In this document: positions 63,313 to 64,000 of the stretch, piece by piece
Layout: every line of letters starts with the position of its first letter
Position numbering within the stretch: position 1 is the first letter of the stretch
Source: Reinekea marina
GTDB taxonomy: Bacteria > Pseudomonadota > Gammaproteobacteria > Pseudomonadales > Natronospirillaceae
Assembly: GCF_030409715.1 (NCBI RefSeq)
Contig: NZ_JAUFQI010000001.1
Span: 3,336,501-3,400,500 of the forward strand
Direction of reading: 5' to 3'
DNA: 64,000 nucleotides
Translations under genes and position numbers: made by a program
The notes under the pieces: model-generated
The model's database searches: none
What the model saw: only the letters and a program-made list of their open reading frames with translations
What the model was told of the DNA's origin: nothing

Positions 63313-63999
63313 TCATAAAGTAGGCTCTTCTGTTGATATTGAATCTTCATCGCCAGTTGTTGTAGATATTAAAAGAAAGGCTAGCACTGAGCAGACTACA
63401 GCAACAATACCAATAGTATGAACCCTGTATTTAGCTAACAAACCGGCTGAAGCTAACGTTATGATGAATGCCAACAAAGAACTTATTAGATTCATTCCGC
63501 TTGAACAGGCACCTGAAATATCCCTGTGAATACTCATAACAAGGGAAGTGCCAGTGGGTATGGTTATGCCAATAGATAATGTGACCAACATAAAGGGCAC
63601 AAACAATTGATATGCAGCCGTTAGTGGAGCAATACTGATAGATATTATAAGTACAGCAGAGCCAGTTAATAATCCGAACACGCCAATTTTTGTAACTGCC
63701 AACTCCGAGTACTGTGCACATAGTGATTTTCCTACGCCTCCACCTAAACCGAAGGCAGCCGCGATAGGGATAAATGTAAGCCCTATATATACCGGTGACA
63801 TATCAAGTGATTCAAGAAGAAATGGAGTCAATGTAAGATACGCCATATACACTCCAATGCAGAGACCCAAGGTTATTGCAATTACAATAAATATACGGCT
63901 ACCTGTAAGTTCTCTATAACTTGCTAATACACTGCCTTTCATTTTATTCACATCAGTTTTTAATGACTCTTTAAAAATAAACATCGTCCAGAGGACCAA
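63313..63999 (-). CDS. MFS transporter, Bcr/CflA-like (5' end outside window)
   Basis: The frame runs off the window edge, leaving 228 residues of the C-terminal half: a loop with LKTDVNKMKGSVLASYRELTG, then six helices including FIVIAITLGLCIGVYMAYLTLTPFLLESLDMSPVYIGLTF and the helix-10/11 region ISGACSSGMNLISSLLAFIITLASAG. The pattern ('YLTLTPFLLES...SPVYIGLTF') fits the Bcr/CflA drug-efflux group. The drug specificity is unknown. It converges with the TetR gene. Confidence 0.75.
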   Translation of the reverse strand: MVLWTMFIFKESLKTDVNKMKGSVLASYRELTGSRIFIVIAITLGLCIGVYMAYLTLTPFLLESLDMSPVYIGLTFIPIAAAFGLGGGVGKSLCAQYSELAVTKIGVFGLLTGSAVLIISISIAPLTAAYQLFVPFMLVTLSIGITIPTGTSLVMSIHRDISGACSSGMNLISSLLAFIITLASAGLLAKYRVHTIGIVAVVCSVLAFLLISTTTGDEDSISTEEPTL

Positions 64000-64000
64000 A

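Overview
The window is a chromosomal segment of a gammaproteobacterium, probably a marine member of the Oceanospirillales (Saccharospirillum/Reinekea-like). The assignment rests on overall gene content: a canonical S10-spc-alpha ribosomal operon series, an E. coli-like NrdA ending in CESGACAI, a MalS-type amylase, a carboxyspermidine polyamine route, PsrA- and GacA-type control sites and ubiC-ubiA. No 16S gene is present, so the genus is a guess.

Layout. 1-7.7 kb is an accessory strip of small, mostly unrelated plus-strand genes (truncated GFA protein, LysE exporter, WYL regulator, epoxide hydrolase, two GNATs, an FGE-like protein, DUF3291, small membrane proteins) with decayed gene remnants between them. 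7.8-9.1 kb holds an adenylate-kinase-like gene and an SCP2-like gene. 9.2-13.7 kb is a tight minus-strand operon (acyl-CoA dehydrogenase, SDR, APH-type kinase, histidine phosphatase, SDR) with a divergent LysR gene; it resembles a split ACAD10/11 pathway for hydroxy-acyl-CoA breakdown. 14.8-18.9 kb: HU, ubiC-ubiA and phoB-phoR behind a Pho box. 18.9-24.1 kb: a response regulator, a DUF2971-like gene, an unannotated CsrB/RsmZ-like sRNA with a GacA-type upstream site, an S1/P1-nuclease-like protein that has lost most zinc ligands, DUF3392 and an outer-membrane protein. 24.3-29.6 kb: a complete arginine-to-spermidine operon (speA, carboxyspermidine dehydrogenase, nspC, speB), followed by tRNA-Thr(TGT).

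30-41.2 kb: a periplasmic binding protein, the pstSCAB-phoU operon behind a strong Pho box, a YciA-like thioesterase, a MalS-like amylase and a PiT transporter with its DUF47 partner. Together with phoBR this makes the window a phosphate-acquisition neighbourhood. 41.3-41.75 kb contains a 7-bp tandem repeat and three copies of a 106-bp tandem repeat with REP-like inverted GTAGGAG heads. 41.8-55.4 kb is the ribosomal protein cluster rpsJ to rplQ, including secY, rpmJ and rpoA. 55.8-58.6 kb: an HD-GYP protein with a broken HD motif and a cardiolipin synthase. 58.6-62.4 kb: nrdAB under an apparent double control, tandem NrdR boxes over the promoter and then a cobalamin riboswitch. The end carries a TetR regulator and a truncated MFS transporter.

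I did not see a convincing new multi-gene defence or mobile system. The most valuable non-obvious signals are regulatory: the CsrB-like RNA, the NrdR plus B12 control of nrdAB, the repeated WYL-associated motif, the PsrA-like palindrome and a speA leader attenuator.
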